Source: Owenweeksia sp965214115 (lineage in GTDB: Bacteria; Bacteroidota; Bacteroidia; Flavobacteriales; Schleiferiaceae). Taken from it: a stretch of 64,000 nucleotides of DNA. The DNA lies in the NCBI GenBank assembly GCA_965214115.1, contig CBDCAU010000005.1, positions 62,001 to 126,000 on the forward strand. The letters run 5' to 3'. The notes beneath the pieces were generated by a model that did not search any database, had not been told where the DNA came from, and saw only the letters and a program-made list of their open reading frames with translations. This document shows, piece by piece, positions 42,062-49,903 of this stretch. How positions within the stretch are numbered: position 1 is the first letter of the stretch; each line of letters starts with the position of its first letter. Both the position numbers and the translations under genes were made by a program.

Positions 42062-43918
42062 CTACGAAAGCATAACTTCCGTCTCTTCCTCCACTCTTTT
42101 TTGTGATGCGGCGGGAATAAACGCCAGCCGGTCGCCTTTGCTGAAATTTGGCATTTGCTTGGAAATCACTTTTGGATCGCCATTTTCGGGGATGAGGAAC
42201 ATCGGGATGATTTGGCCGCGGTAGGGCTTGATGAGTTGATCATAATCTTCCAGATCCTCGCAGGGCCCAACGACCATATTTTTATGTTGGCGAATAGCTT
42301 GGGCGAGTTCCAGATAGTCCACTTTGCCTTGGAAAAGCACATTTTTAGGCAGCTCCATTTCGCCCATTTCTTTCTCGGTGCGGCTGCTGATGCGGTAGGT
42401 GTTTTCGCCACCAAATTCGCCTTCGTAATAACTTGTGGCCAAGCTGTTTACCTCGCCGCTGCTGGTGATGGCCAATAATTTTCCAAGCCGCGAAAGGTCG
42501 AGTTCGTCGAAGACGGTTTCACCCAAGATGTTGCCTTCATACACTTCAAAACCTTCCTCGCGTGCCTGTGAAATATTGGCTTTGGAAGTGTCGGCCAAAG
42601 TCACCTCGATTTTCCGCTTTCTTAAAAACCGTGCGATAAAACGGGCATTTTCATTGGCGCCGGCTATCAGATAGCCGCGCGGCTCCTTGCGGATGACGCC
42701 CAATAATTGTGCGATGGGTTTTGCCGTGGAACCTTGAATGACCACCGTTCCCACAATCATCAAAAAAGTAAGCGGCAGAATCAGTTCGGCCTGCTCGGCA
42801 TTGATGGGGGAATTTTCGGCCTCGGTGGTGAGCTGCAAGGCAAAAAGCGAAGCCACGGCGGCGGCCACGATTCCCTTGGGGCCAATCCAGGCGAGCAAGG
42901 TTTTTTCCTGCCAAGTGAATTTGCTGCCTACCGCGCTGACCCAAACGATGAGCGGGCGGATGACCAAAATCACCACCAAAAACAGCAGCAAGGCAGACCA
43001 GCCCAGCTTCTCAATTTGCTCCATATTAATGCGGCTGGAGAGCAAAAGAAACAGCACCGAAATCAAAATAATCGAGACATCTTCTTTGAAAGATAGGATT
43101 TTTTTGAACTCCTCCACTTTCATATTGGCAAGCATAATCCCCATAAAAGTGGTGCTCATCAAGCCGGCTTCGTGGGCAATCATTTCGGCAAAAGTGAAGG
43201 CAAAAATCACCAGCCCCAGTGATACGATATTGTGCAGATAACTGGGGATGCGGTTTTTCTGCAAGAGCCATCTCAAAAATAGGGCGACCAGCGCCCCGAT
43301 GACGATGCCGCTGCTGATGGTGATGAAAAATTCTTTGGCCGCTTCTAAAGTATCATTGCCCTCAAAATGGGCGGTCTGTATAAATTCATACACCAAAACG
43401 GCCATCAACGCGCCGATGGGATCGATGAGGATTCCTTCCCATTTCAAGACGTTGTTGATGCGCGCATTGGGCCGCACGTTTCGCAAAATCGGGATGACCA
43501 CCGTGGGGCCGGACACGATGATGAGCGCGCCGAAGAGAAAGGCCAGCCGATATTCCAACCCCATCAGATAATGCGCGGCAAAACCACCGACCACCAAGGT
43601 GATAATGGGGCCAAAAATCAAGAGGTTTCGCACCATCCCCGCTTGGTGGCGGATTTCTTTGATTTTCAAGGTGAGGCCGCCTTCAAACAAAATCACGCCC
43701 ACCGAAATGGACACAAAAGCGAAGAGCAGATCGCCAGTAAAAATGGCATCGCCGTCGAGCAGTTTATCTCCGTAAGGGGTTAAAAAAGTGGAGAGCGGCC
43801 CCATTGCGAGGCCAATCACGATGAGCGGGAGGATGGCCGGAACTTTTACTTTCCAAGCAAACCACTGTGCCAATACACTGAGGACCAAGATACTGGCCAG
43901 TTCAATCATTCCTTCCAT
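42062..43918 (-). CDS. NhaP-type cation:proton antiporter with C-terminal TrkA-N/RCK domain
   Basis: A 618-residue protein. Twelve or so hydrophobic helices (residues 5-395) include SVGVILFEGGLTLKIKEI and LKWEGILIDPIGALMAVLVY, the CPA1-type antiporter core with its acidic residues. A soluble TrkA-N domain follows (about 405-520, GYLIAGANENARFIARFLRK, VTLADTSKANISQAREEGFE). It should exchange Na+ or K+ for H+ under nucleotide control. It lies 51 bases downstream of arsC on the same strand and may be the last gene of the arsenic operon. A role in arsenic tolerance is not established. Confidence 0.9.
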   Translation of the reverse strand: MEGMIELASILVLSVLAQWFAWKVKVPAILPLIVIGLAMGPLSTFLTPYGDKLLDGDAIFTGDLLFAFVSISVGVILFEGGLTLKIKEIRHQAGMVRNLLIFGPIITLVVGGFAAHYLMGLEYRLAFLFGALIIVSGPTVVIPILRNVRPNARINNVLKWEGILIDPIGALMAVLVYEFIQTAHFEGNDTLEAAKEFFITISSGIVIGALVALFLRWLLQKNRIPSYLHNIVSLGLVIFAFTFAEMIAHEAGLMSTTFMGIMLANMKVEEFKKILSFKEDVSIILISVLFLLLSSRINMEQIEKLGWSALLLFLVVILVIRPLIVWVSAVGSKFTWQEKTLLAWIGPKGIVAAAVASLFALQLTTEAENSPINAEQAELILPLTFLMIVGTVVIQGSTAKPIAQLLGVIRKEPRGYLIAGANENARFIARFLRKRKIEVTLADTSKANISQAREEGFEVYEGNILGETVFDELDLSRLGKLLAITSSGEVNSLATSYYEGEFGGENTYRISSRTEKEMGEMELPKNVLFQGKVDYLELAQAIRQHKNMVVGPCEDLEDYDQLIKPYRGQIIPMFLIPENGDPKVISKQMPNFSKGDRLAFIPAASQKRVEEETEVMLS

Positions 43919-43969
43919 AGCGGAAATTTAAGGTGTCGAAATTTCGTTCAAAAGAAAGGAAAAAGCGCG

Positions 43970-44386
43970 CTACCTCAGTTGATTGTTCGCAAATTTTTCC
44001 GCGTACTGTTTGATTTGGTCGCGCACCTCGCGGAATTTTACCAAAGTTTCGGCTGGCGAACCCTCGAAAGAAGCGGGGTCTTCAAAGCTTTGGTGAAAGC
44101 GCTGCGCCTCCGAAGGGAACCACGGGCATTCTTCCTTGGCATTGTCGCACACCGTCAAAATAAAATCGAGGTGGGCGTTGCGGAAAATTTCCACGTCGTT
44201 GGAGGTTTGGTCGGAAATATCCACGCCGTCTTCTTTCATCACATTGATGGCCAAGGGATTGATGCCGATGGCACGGGTGCCGGCGCTGTAAATCTTGGCG
44301 CGCATTCCAGTCATTTTGCGGAGGTAGCCTTGCATCATTTGGCTGCGGCAAGAGTTTCCGGTGCAGAGGACGAGTACGTTTTTCAT
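43970..44386 (-). CDS. arsC: Thioredoxin-coupled arsenate reductase ArsC
   Basis: A 138-residue protein with the low-molecular-weight phosphatase fold. The P-loop is C8-T-G-N-S-C13-R-S, and C80 and C87 lie seven residues apart (TVCDNAKEECPWFP). That spacing matches the redox triad of the thioredoxin-dependent (S. aureus pI258-type) arsenate reductases. It converts arsenate to arsenite in the cytoplasm. It is fourth in the minus-strand ars gene run starting with arsR at 46364. Confidence 0.92.
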   Translation of the reverse strand: MKNVLVLCTGNSCRSQMMQGYLRKMTGMRAKIYSAGTRAIGINPLAINVMKEDGVDISDQTSNDVEIFRNAHLDFILTVCDNAKEECPWFPSEAQRFHQSFEDPASFEGSPAETLVKFREVRDQIKQYAEKFANNQLR

Positions 44387-44466
44387 TGGGATTGTTTTGT
44401 GGGATTTGGAACGGATTTGAACGAGGAAAGTTGAAAATTGTGTTGAAAGTCATTCATCTTGCGCAG

Positions 44467-44633
44467 GCCCCCAATCCCCCACCGTGTGCCGTATCGGCAA
44501 CGATGCTCGGCAAAGGGGGTTGCCGGAGTGGAAAATTGAAACGTAAAACGCTGCGTTGAATGAGTTTTTTTGAGAAAGTTAAGCGCAAAATATTCACGCA
44601 TCAAAACCCCCTTTAGGGAATGGGGGTTTTCAA
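44467..44633. repeat. MITE-like element, complete copy overlapping the MIP gene stop
   Basis: The left end CCCCCAATCCCCCACCGTGT and right end CCCCCTTTAGGGAATGGGGG are inverted relative to each other. The core begins GGGGGTTGCCGGAGTGGAAA, nearly the same as the core start at 11373 (GGGGGTTGCTGGAGTGGAAA). The word ACCGTGTGCCGTATCGGCAA recurs inside the anti-sigma gene at 6397-6421. The right end supplies the last codons and the stop of the gene at 44613. Confidence 0.8.
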
Positions 44634-45272
44634 AACTCTCCATATTAATATAGAAAAGGCCGCCCCCAAAACTGGCGCAAAAAAATAAATCCAAAGGTTG
44701 GAAAAATCGCCCGCCGCCACATCGGGGCCAAAACTGCGGGCGGGGTTCATTGAGGCGCCGGTGAGCGGGCCGCCCATCGCGGCTTCCAAAAATACGGTGA
44801 GGCCGATGGCGAGGCCGGCCATCAAACCTTGCTCCTTGCTGCCGGTGCTCACAAAAATGATGACCAACATCAGAAAGAAAGTGAAGATGAATTCCAAAAG
44901 AAAAGTGGGCCAAATGCCGGTGTGGGGCTGGGTTTGCCCGAAGGTTTCCACGCTTGGCAAAATCACAGAAAGCAAAAAAGAAGCAAGCGCCGCACCGAGA
45001 AATTGCGCCGCCGCGTACCACGGAACTTTGCGCCAGGCGAATTTCCCGCTAAGGGCAAAAGCGATGCTGACGGCCGGGTTAATGTGCGCGCCGCTGATTG
45101 GCCCCAGCGCATAAATGACCCCCGAAACCACCGCACCAAAAACGGCGGCAATACCGACATTTCCCAACGCGCCGCCGGAAAACTCATCCGCCAAAACCGC
45201 GCCCGCGCCGAAAAAAACAAGGGCGAAAGTGCCGATAAATTCGGAAATAAAAAGGCGGTAATTCAATGGCAA
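44613..45272 (-). CDS. MIP-family channel (aquaporin/aquaglyceroporin) in the arsenic operon
   Basis: A 219-residue protein with six membrane helices and the two pore motifs N65-P-A (SGAHINPAVS) and N176-P-A-R (TGASMNPARSF). The position of the selectivity-filter His of strict water channels is Ala here, which suggests a wider pore. In Sinorhizobium an operon-encoded MIP channel (AqpS) lets arsenite leave the cell after ArsC reduction. The same arrangement here (arsR, lyase, MIP, arsC) makes that role likely. The last residues (TPIP) and the stop lie within the end of a MITE-like repeat. Confidence 0.9.
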   Translation of the reverse strand: MPLNYRLFISEFIGTFALVFFGAGAVLADEFSGGALGNVGIAAVFGAVVSGVIYALGPISGAHINPAVSIAFALSGKFAWRKVPWYAAAQFLGAALASFLLSVILPSVETFGQTQPHTGIWPTFLLEFIFTFFLMLVIIFVSTGSKEQGLMAGLAIGLTVFLEAAMGGPLTGASMNPARSFGPDVAAGDFSNLWIYFFAPVLGAAFSILIWRVLKTPIP

Positions 45273-45298
45273 TACGATAGTAATTCGATGGAAATTAG

Positions 45299-45368
45299 CC
45301 CCCTAACCCAAATGGGGGGACAACGGCACTGGAGACTTTGCGGATTTTCTTTTAACCTGCAAGGTTTT
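45299..45368. repeat. Repeat remnants between the MIP and ArsI-like genes
   Basis: CCCCCTAACCCAAATGGGGG (45299-45318) is a solo end of the MITE-like family. AACCTGCAAGGTT at about 45354-45366 is a half copy of the 25242-25275 inverted repeat. Confidence 0.6.
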
Positions 45369-45372
45369 CTAA

Positions 45373-45927
45373 TTAACAACAGTTGCTCCCTGCCGCACAG
45401 CAGTCCCCCGCCATTGCTGGTTCTTTTTCTTGGGAAGGTTCGGCCGTTTCGCGGGCGCAGTTTTCAGTAGCCTGTCCAGAGCTTGTCGAAGGGTTTAAAT
45501 CATAGGCAGGGTCATTGAATTCCACGTCTTGGTGAAAGTGGTAAATTTCCCATTGGTGGCCGTCGGGGTCTTGCGCCCAAAATTTGTCCTGCTCGGAATA
45601 GCAACATTTCACGCCCATCTCCTCTTTAATGGGAAGTTGCTGGTTTTGAAATTGTTGCAGCCGTTGCATCAATTCTTCCTTGGAATTGACACGCAGTCCG
45701 AGATGACCGAAATTGGGCTGTACGCGCTCCGCATTTTCCACAAACGAAATGACGAGGCCGGGGTTTTCCAGTTCAAACTTGGCGTATTTCAGCTTTTGCT
45801 TTTCCGCTTTTTGACCGAAGAAATTTTGGTAAAAATCAACGGTTTTTCCGATGTGGCTCACGTAAAGCGAAACGTGGAGTTTGGGTGAGACGGCCGGCCG
45901 TCCGTCTTTACTATGAATTGTTTCCAT
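45373..45927 (-). CDS. arsI: ArsI/CadI-family C-As lyase-like dioxygenase
   Basis: A 184-residue protein of the vicinal oxygen chelate fold. Candidate Fe(II) ligands are H18 (KLHVSLYV), H75 (GHLGLRV) and E127 (HQWEIYHF). The vicinal pair C108-C109 in GVKCCYSEQDKFW is the trivalent arsenic-binding site of ArsI. ArsI cleaves the carbon-arsenic bond of methylarsenite and aromatic arsenicals. The tail carries four more cysteines (DCCAAGSNCC). Residues PSTSSGQ (146-152) are encoded by a dispersed repeat at 45471-45493. It lies between arsR and the MIP gene. A glyoxalase-like function with another substrate cannot be excluded. Confidence 0.82.
   Translation of the reverse strand: METIHSKDGRPAVSPKLHVSLYVSHIGKTVDFYQNFFGQKAEKQKLKYAKFELENPGLVISFVENAERVQPNFGHLGLRVNSKEELMQRLQQFQNQQLPIKEEMGVKCCYSEQDKFWAQDPDGHQWEIYHFHQDVEFNDPAYDLNPSTSSGQATENCARETAEPSQEKEPAMAGDCCAAGSNCC
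45471..45493. repeat. Dispersed repeat of the CCTGTCCAGAGCTTGTCGAA type, inside arsI
   Basis: This is a widely distributed intergenic repeat type that here lies in frame near the arsI C-terminus. Relatives of this class are at 62168-62187 (GGCTGAGCGCAGTCGAAGCC) and perhaps 51275-51294. Confidence 0.7.
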
Positions 45928-45958
45928 TTGTGTATTGCAATTTTGCGATTAACAGTAG

Positions 45959-46032
45959 AATCGCCCGGCCGTGCGATTTTACAGATTTGCGGTTTTATCA
46001 GGGTCATTAAATCACCCGGCCGTGCGATTTTA
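45959..46032. repeat. Two copies of the GGCCGTGCGATTTTA palindromic repeat
   Basis: AATCGCCCGGCCGTGCGATT (45959-45978) and AATCACCCGGCCGTGCGATT (46010-46029) are near-palindromes separated by 31 bases, in the gap between arsR and arsI. They belong to the family seen at 2885-2944. Confidence 0.85.
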
Positions 46033-46034
46033 CC

Positions 46035-46364
46035 TCAGCAGCAGTCCATTTTTGTTTTCAAAAGATTAAAAAGCCCGCCAATTTTCCGTTGCACCATTTG
46101 CCATTTTTCAGGATTGATGCAGTAGCACATCCGCGTGCCTTCCACCGTGCCTTGAATCAGGCCGGCGGTTTTCAGCTCGTTCAGATGTTGGGAAATGGTG
46201 GGCTGGGCGAGTCCCAGCACTTCCACCAAGTCACTATTGATGCAGGAATTGGCGGCCAGCAGGTGTTCCAAAATAGCGATGCGCGCGGGGTGCGCCAGTG
46301 CTTTGGCCATCGCGGCCAGTTGGTTTTGCTCTTTTGTGAATAAATCGGTGCGGGTAAGTCCCAT
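46035..46364 (-). CDS. arsR: ArsR-family transcriptional repressor
   Basis: A 109-residue winged-helix protein. MAKALAHPARIAILEHLLAA and LVEVLGLAQPTISQHLNELK (recognition helix), then AGLIQGTVEGTRMCYCINPE (wing), fit the ArsR/SmtB family. Candidate metalloid ligands are C-Y-C (MCYCIN) and the C-terminal DCC, rather than the ELCVCDL box of E. coli ArsR. It should repress the ars genes downstream and itself, and be released by arsenite. A candidate operator lies just upstream. Confidence 0.92.
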   Translation of the reverse strand: MGLTRTDLFTKEQNQLAAMAKALAHPARIAILEHLLAANSCINSDLVEVLGLAQPTISQHLNELKTAGLIQGTVEGTRMCYCINPEKWQMVQRKIGGLFNLLKTKMDCC

Positions 46365-46381
46365 AAAGCTGTTTATAAAAA

Positions 46382-46399
46382 CATTGCAATATTACGATG
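46382..46399 (-). promoter_or_regulatory. Candidate ArsR operator overlapping the promoter
   Basis: CATCGTAATATTGCAATG on the minus strand pairs with itself at seven of nine positions and lies 17 bases upstream of the arsR ATG. It includes TAATATTG, close to the -7 consensus TAnnTTTG, with a TTG 21 bases further upstream. Binding here would block transcription. Confidence 0.5.
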
Positions 46400-46699
46400 A
46401 ATTGTTGAACCCATCCAATTTTGATTATACTATTTTCAAGGATTGGCGAAGGTTTGTTTTTAAGTTGTTGAAAATCAATGTATTTCATCGCTAAAAAATC
46501 TTCTTGATGCGCTCGGGGGTGCTAGGTTTGCAAGCTCTCATACTATAAGAACGCGATACCCTCTCGGCGGCGCGGACAAACATTCCGTTCCCAAAATTTA
46601 AATTTTGATAGATTGGATTTAGAAATCGAAAAAACCAAATAGGTTTCCAAAACCTGTCAGGTATCTCGCTTTATTTCTATCCGCCGTTTTGTCCCGCAC

Positions 46700-46707
46700 T
46701 ATTTTTG
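46700..46707 (+). promoter_or_regulatory. Candidate -7 box before the DCC protein gene
   Basis: TATTTTTG matches TAnnTTTG and implies transcription starting at about 46714. The ATG at 46722 would then be the first usable start, not the one at 46710. Confidence 0.4.
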
Positions 46708-46721
46708 CAATGAATTTTTCA

Positions 46722-47144
46722 ATGGCAAATTTTTCAGAAAGCAAAAATCTTCCCCACCGTCTCGTCCTTTTCGATGGGGTGTGCAATCTGTGCAACGGCA
46801 CCGTCCAGTTTATCATCGAAAGAGACCCCGATAGCCGGTTCCACTTCAGCGCCCTGCAATCCGACATTGGACAGAACATCCTGAAAAAGAACGATTTAGA
46901 AACCGAAAATTTCGAGTCGTTCCTCTATTTCCGCGAGGGAATTTTATACCAAAAATCCTCCGCCGCCATTCGGATGCTGGGCGATTTGGGAGGTTTTTGG
47001 AAGTTGATGCGCGGCTTTCTCATCGTTCCGAAATTCATCCGCGACGCAGTGTATTCCTTCATCGCGAAAAACCGCTACCGCTGGTTTGGCAAGCAAGAAA
47101 GTTGCTGGCTGCCCACGCCGGATTTGCAAGCGCGGTTTTTGTGA
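46722..47144 (+). CDS. DCC family (DUF393) thiol-disulfide oxidoreductase-like protein
   Basis: The protein has 140 residues from the ATG at 46722. HRLVLFDGVCNLCNGTVQFI carries the DxxCxxC signature that names the family, followed by FHFSALQSDIGQNIL and SSAAIRMLGDLGGFWKLMRG, as expected. Basic aromatic residues near the end (AKNRYRWFG) are also typical. The function of DCC proteins is poorly known; a redox role is inferred from the cysteines. Confidence 0.88.
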   Translation: MANFSESKNLPHRLVLFDGVCNLCNGTVQFIIERDPDSRFHFSALQSDIGQNILKKNDLETENFESFLYFREGILYQKSSAAIRMLGDLGGFWKLMRGFLIVPKFIRDAVYSFIAKNRYRWFGKQESCWLPTPDLQARFL

Positions 47145-47175
47145 GTTGTTTTACTTTAGTCAAAATTTTCAAAAA

Positions 47176-47307
47176 ATGTCAGAGGTAACCGTGATTTATG
47201 AAGACCCCAAGGTGTATGGAATTTTGAAATGTCTCGCGCCCGTAATGGGTTTTACATTGGAAACGAAAGAGGATGGTTTTTCAGGTTCCGAAGATGAATC
47301 TAAATAA
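47176..47307 (+). CDS. Small protein of unknown function
   Basis: A 43-residue protein (MSEVTVIYEDPKVYGILKCL at the start, acidic end). It begins 31 bases after the DCC gene stop with similar base usage, and could be co-transcribed. There is no family evidence; it is kept because start, spacing and composition are all plausible. Confidence 0.4.
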   Translation: MSEVTVIYEDPKVYGILKCLAPVMGFTLETKEDGFSGSEDESK

Positions 47308-47387
47308 TCGTGGCAGTTTTCCAAAAGTCCGCTCATCTCAAACATTTTTCCTTTATTGAGTGCCTCAAACTATACGTCCCCGAATAA

Positions 47388-48644
47388 ATGGAAAACGAAT
47401 CCACCCCGCTGCTGACCAACGATGCCGTGGTTCTCGGCCTGCTCGCCGTCATCCTCGGTGCTATCTTTTACACTTCGCATAGCAAAAAAGCCGGCTGGCA
47501 AAAATTTTACACCTACGTCCCCGCGCTGTTGCTGTGTTATTTCGTGCCGTCCATTTTCAATTCGCTGGGCGTGATTGACGGCGAGCAAAGCAATCTGTAC
47601 TTCGTCGCATCGCGCTATTTGCTGCCCACTTCGCTGGTGCTGCTCACGCTTTCCATCGATTTGAAAGAAATCTGGCGGCTGCGCGCCAAGGCGGGGCTGA
47701 TGTTTTTGACGGGCACGGTCGGCATCGTCATCGGCGGGCCGCTGGCTATTTTGATTGTCAGCACTTTTTCGCCGGAAACGGTGGGCGGCGCCGGTCCCGA
47801 CGAAGTGTGGCGCGGCCTCGCCACTATCGCCGGCAGTTGGATTGGCGGCGGCGCCAACCAAGCCGCGATGTTCGAGGTGTTCCAACCTTCCGGCGAATTG
47901 TTCTCCGCCACCATCGCCGTGGACGTGATTGTGGCCAATGTTTGGATGGCATTTTTGCTATACGGGGCGGGCGTTTCCGAGCGGGTGGACAAATTCTTTA
48001 AAGCTGATTCTTCCGCCGTTACCCGCCTTCGCGAAAAGGTGGAAAACTACCAACTGAGCATCGCCAAAATTCCGAGCCTGACAGATATTATGATAATCCT
48101 CGCCGTGGGATTTGGCGCTACCGCCATCGGGCATTTCGGTGCGGATTTGATTGGGCCGGCCATCGCAGAACACGCGCCGGAACTCGCCAAATTCAGCCTC
48201 ACCAGCGGTTTCTTTTGGCTGATTGTGATTGCCACCACCATTGGAATTATTCTGAGTTTTACCAAAACCCGCGAGCTGGAAGGCGCCGGCGCGAGCAAGC
48301 TGGGCAGTGCGATGCTTTACATTCTCGTGGCCACTATCGGTATGAAAATGAACGTGTTGGCCGTCTTCGACAATCCAGGCCTTTTTATGGTCGGCTTTAT
48401 TTGGATGATTGTCCACGTGATTTTGCTGTTGCTGGTGGGGCGGCTCATCAAGGCGCCGTTTTTCTTTGTGGCTGTGGGCAGCCAAGCCAATGTGGGCGGC
48501 GCCGCCAGCGCGCCGATTGTGGCGGGGGCGTTTCATCCGTCTCTCGCTCCTGTGGGAGTTTTGCTGGCCGTTTTGGGATATGCGCTGGGTACTTACGGGG
48601 CGTATTTGTGCGGGATTTTGATGCAGGTGGCGAGTGGAGGGTGA
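47388..48644 (+). CDS. DUF819 family integral membrane protein
   Basis: A 418-residue protein with about 11 hydrophobic helices. SRYLLPTSLVLLTLSIDLKE, WRGLATIAGSWIGGGANQAA and GSQANVGGAASAPIVAGAFH are the recurring glycine-rich loops of DUF819, a family that resembles bile-acid/Na+ symporter or carboxylate carrier folds. Substrate unknown. Confidence 0.9.
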   Translation: MENESTPLLTNDAVVLGLLAVILGAIFYTSHSKKAGWQKFYTYVPALLLCYFVPSIFNSLGVIDGEQSNLYFVASRYLLPTSLVLLTLSIDLKEIWRLRAKAGLMFLTGTVGIVIGGPLAILIVSTFSPETVGGAGPDEVWRGLATIAGSWIGGGANQAAMFEVFQPSGELFSATIAVDVIVANVWMAFLLYGAGVSERVDKFFKADSSAVTRLREKVENYQLSIAKIPSLTDIMIILAVGFGATAIGHFGADLIGPAIAEHAPELAKFSLTSGFFWLIVIATTIGIILSFTKTRELEGAGASKLGSAMLYILVATIGMKMNVLAVFDNPGLFMVGFIWMIVHVILLLLVGRLIKAPFFFVAVGSQANVGGAASAPIVAGAFHPSLAPVGVLLAVLGYALGTYGAYLCGILMQVASGG

Positions 48645-48684
48645 TACAATCCATTAAAAAACGCTAATCCACTATTTTTGCGAA

Positions 48685-49554
48685 ATGAAACCAGCATTAG
48701 ATGACAAAATACACCGTCTTTTAAATGAAAGGCTTAAATCTTTAGAAGAACATTTTAATGCTGATATTCTAACCTATTTCGGCCCTTTTGAAGGAGGCGA
48801 AAATTTTTTCCTAAAGATTGTTGAAGACCTTGCCAATGATGAAGCGAAAAAAGAAAGAATTAACATAGTTCTCACTACTGGGGGAGGGAGTGCAAATGTG
48901 GTAGAAAGGTTCGTCAATATCCTCAGAAATCATTATACAGAAGTAAACTTTATTGTACCTGATTATGCATATAGCGCGGGAACAATTTTTTGTATGAGTG
49001 GTGATAACATCTATATGGATTATTTTTCGGTTCTTGGGCCTATTGACCCTCAAGTTCAAAACCGCGAAGGGAGACTTGTAGCGGCTCTTGGTTATCTTGA
49101 TAAAATTAATGAGCTGCTCATCAAGGCGCAGAACAACACCCTTACCCAAGCTGAGTTTATTATACTTAAAGATTTTGACCTTGCCGAGCTGAGGGGGTAT
49201 GAACAAGCGAAAGACTTGACAATTGCTCTTTTAGAAAAGTGGTTGGTCAAGTATAAGTTCAAAAACTGGAATCAGCATAGGACAAATCCCGATTTGAAGG
49301 GAAATGAAGTAACCGAAGATGAAAAAATCGAAAGGGCCAAAGAAATAGCGGGTCATTTGAGCGATAACAATAAATGGAAGTCTCACGGAAGGCCAATCAA
49401 CATAGAGGCTCTCAAAGAACTTAGACTTGAAATTGACGATTATAGCAACAAAAAGGAAAGACGAACCTTAATCAGGGACTACTATGAACTGGTTTCTGAT
49501 TATGTCCTTAGCAGGGGATTTCGCAATTTTGTGCAAACAAGAAAATTTATATAA
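48685..49554 (+). CDS. SDH-type (SppA/ClpP-fold) serine protease-like protein
   Basis: A 289-residue soluble protein. INIVLTTGGGSANVVERFVN provides the oxyanion-type glycine strand and VPDYAYSAGTIFCMSGDNIY the candidate nucleophile S97. This is followed by MDYFSVLGPIDPQVQNREGR, the pattern of the serine dehydrogenase proteinase (PF01972) branch of the crotonase/ClpP fold. The C-terminal ~100 residues are charged helices. Base composition is visibly AT-richer than the flanking genes, suggesting acquisition. A small coiled-coil gene starts two bases after its stop. TATTTTTG at 48673-48680 could be its -7 box. Confidence 0.8.
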   Translation: MKPALDDKIHRLLNERLKSLEEHFNADILTYFGPFEGGENFFLKIVEDLANDEAKKERINIVLTTGGGSANVVERFVNILRNHYTEVNFIVPDYAYSAGTIFCMSGDNIYMDYFSVLGPIDPQVQNREGRLVAALGYLDKINELLIKAQNNTLTQAEFIILKDFDLAELRGYEQAKDLTIALLEKWLVKYKFKNWNQHRTNPDLKGNEVTEDEKIERAKEIAGHLSDNNKWKSHGRPINIEALKELRLEIDDYSNKKERRTLIRDYYELVSDYVLSRGFRNFVQTRKFI

Positions 49555-49556
49555 CA

Positions 49557-49763
49557 ATGGCAGCAATCGAAAAACAAGTGGAAGAAGAAATCAAAATCCT
49601 GAAGCAGCAATTTTCGGGGGATAAAACTGTCGAAGAATTTGAAAAAACTATTGACCGATTTGAGGATTTGGTAAATAAAGGAATGGCTCAAAAAAGAGGC
49701 TATAACCTATTGTCGGCAACTGATGCGCATATAAAAAGCCAAACTTGGTTTAATGCTACATAA
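49557..49763 (+). CDS. Small helical partner of the SDH-type protease
   Basis: A 68-residue protein, almost all helix in its first 45 residues (EKQVEEEIKILKQQFSGDKT, EEFEKTIDRFEDLVNKG). It begins two bases after the protease gene and has the same AT-rich composition. No family was recognised. The spacing suggests a two-gene module, possibly regulator or cofactor of the protease. Confidence 0.7.
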   Translation: MAAIEKQVEEEIKILKQQFSGDKTVEEFEKTIDRFEDLVNKGMAQKRGYNLLSATDAHIKSQTWFNAT

Positions 49764-49903
49764 GTCTGCTGTTTCAAGTTCAAAACAAGCTCAAGCTCTA
49801 TCCTCTTTTCTGTTAAAATCCCAAAATCATCTCATCTTATTTTACGGAGGCTTTTTATGTTTAGGCATCGTCTTTATTTGAGATATTCAAATATAAATCC
49901 TCG

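Noticed and set aside
42738..43241. Long plus-strand frame opposite the antiporter gene
   Set aside because: It is the antisense of a clear membrane-protein gene; its composition is that of reversed hydrophobic codons.
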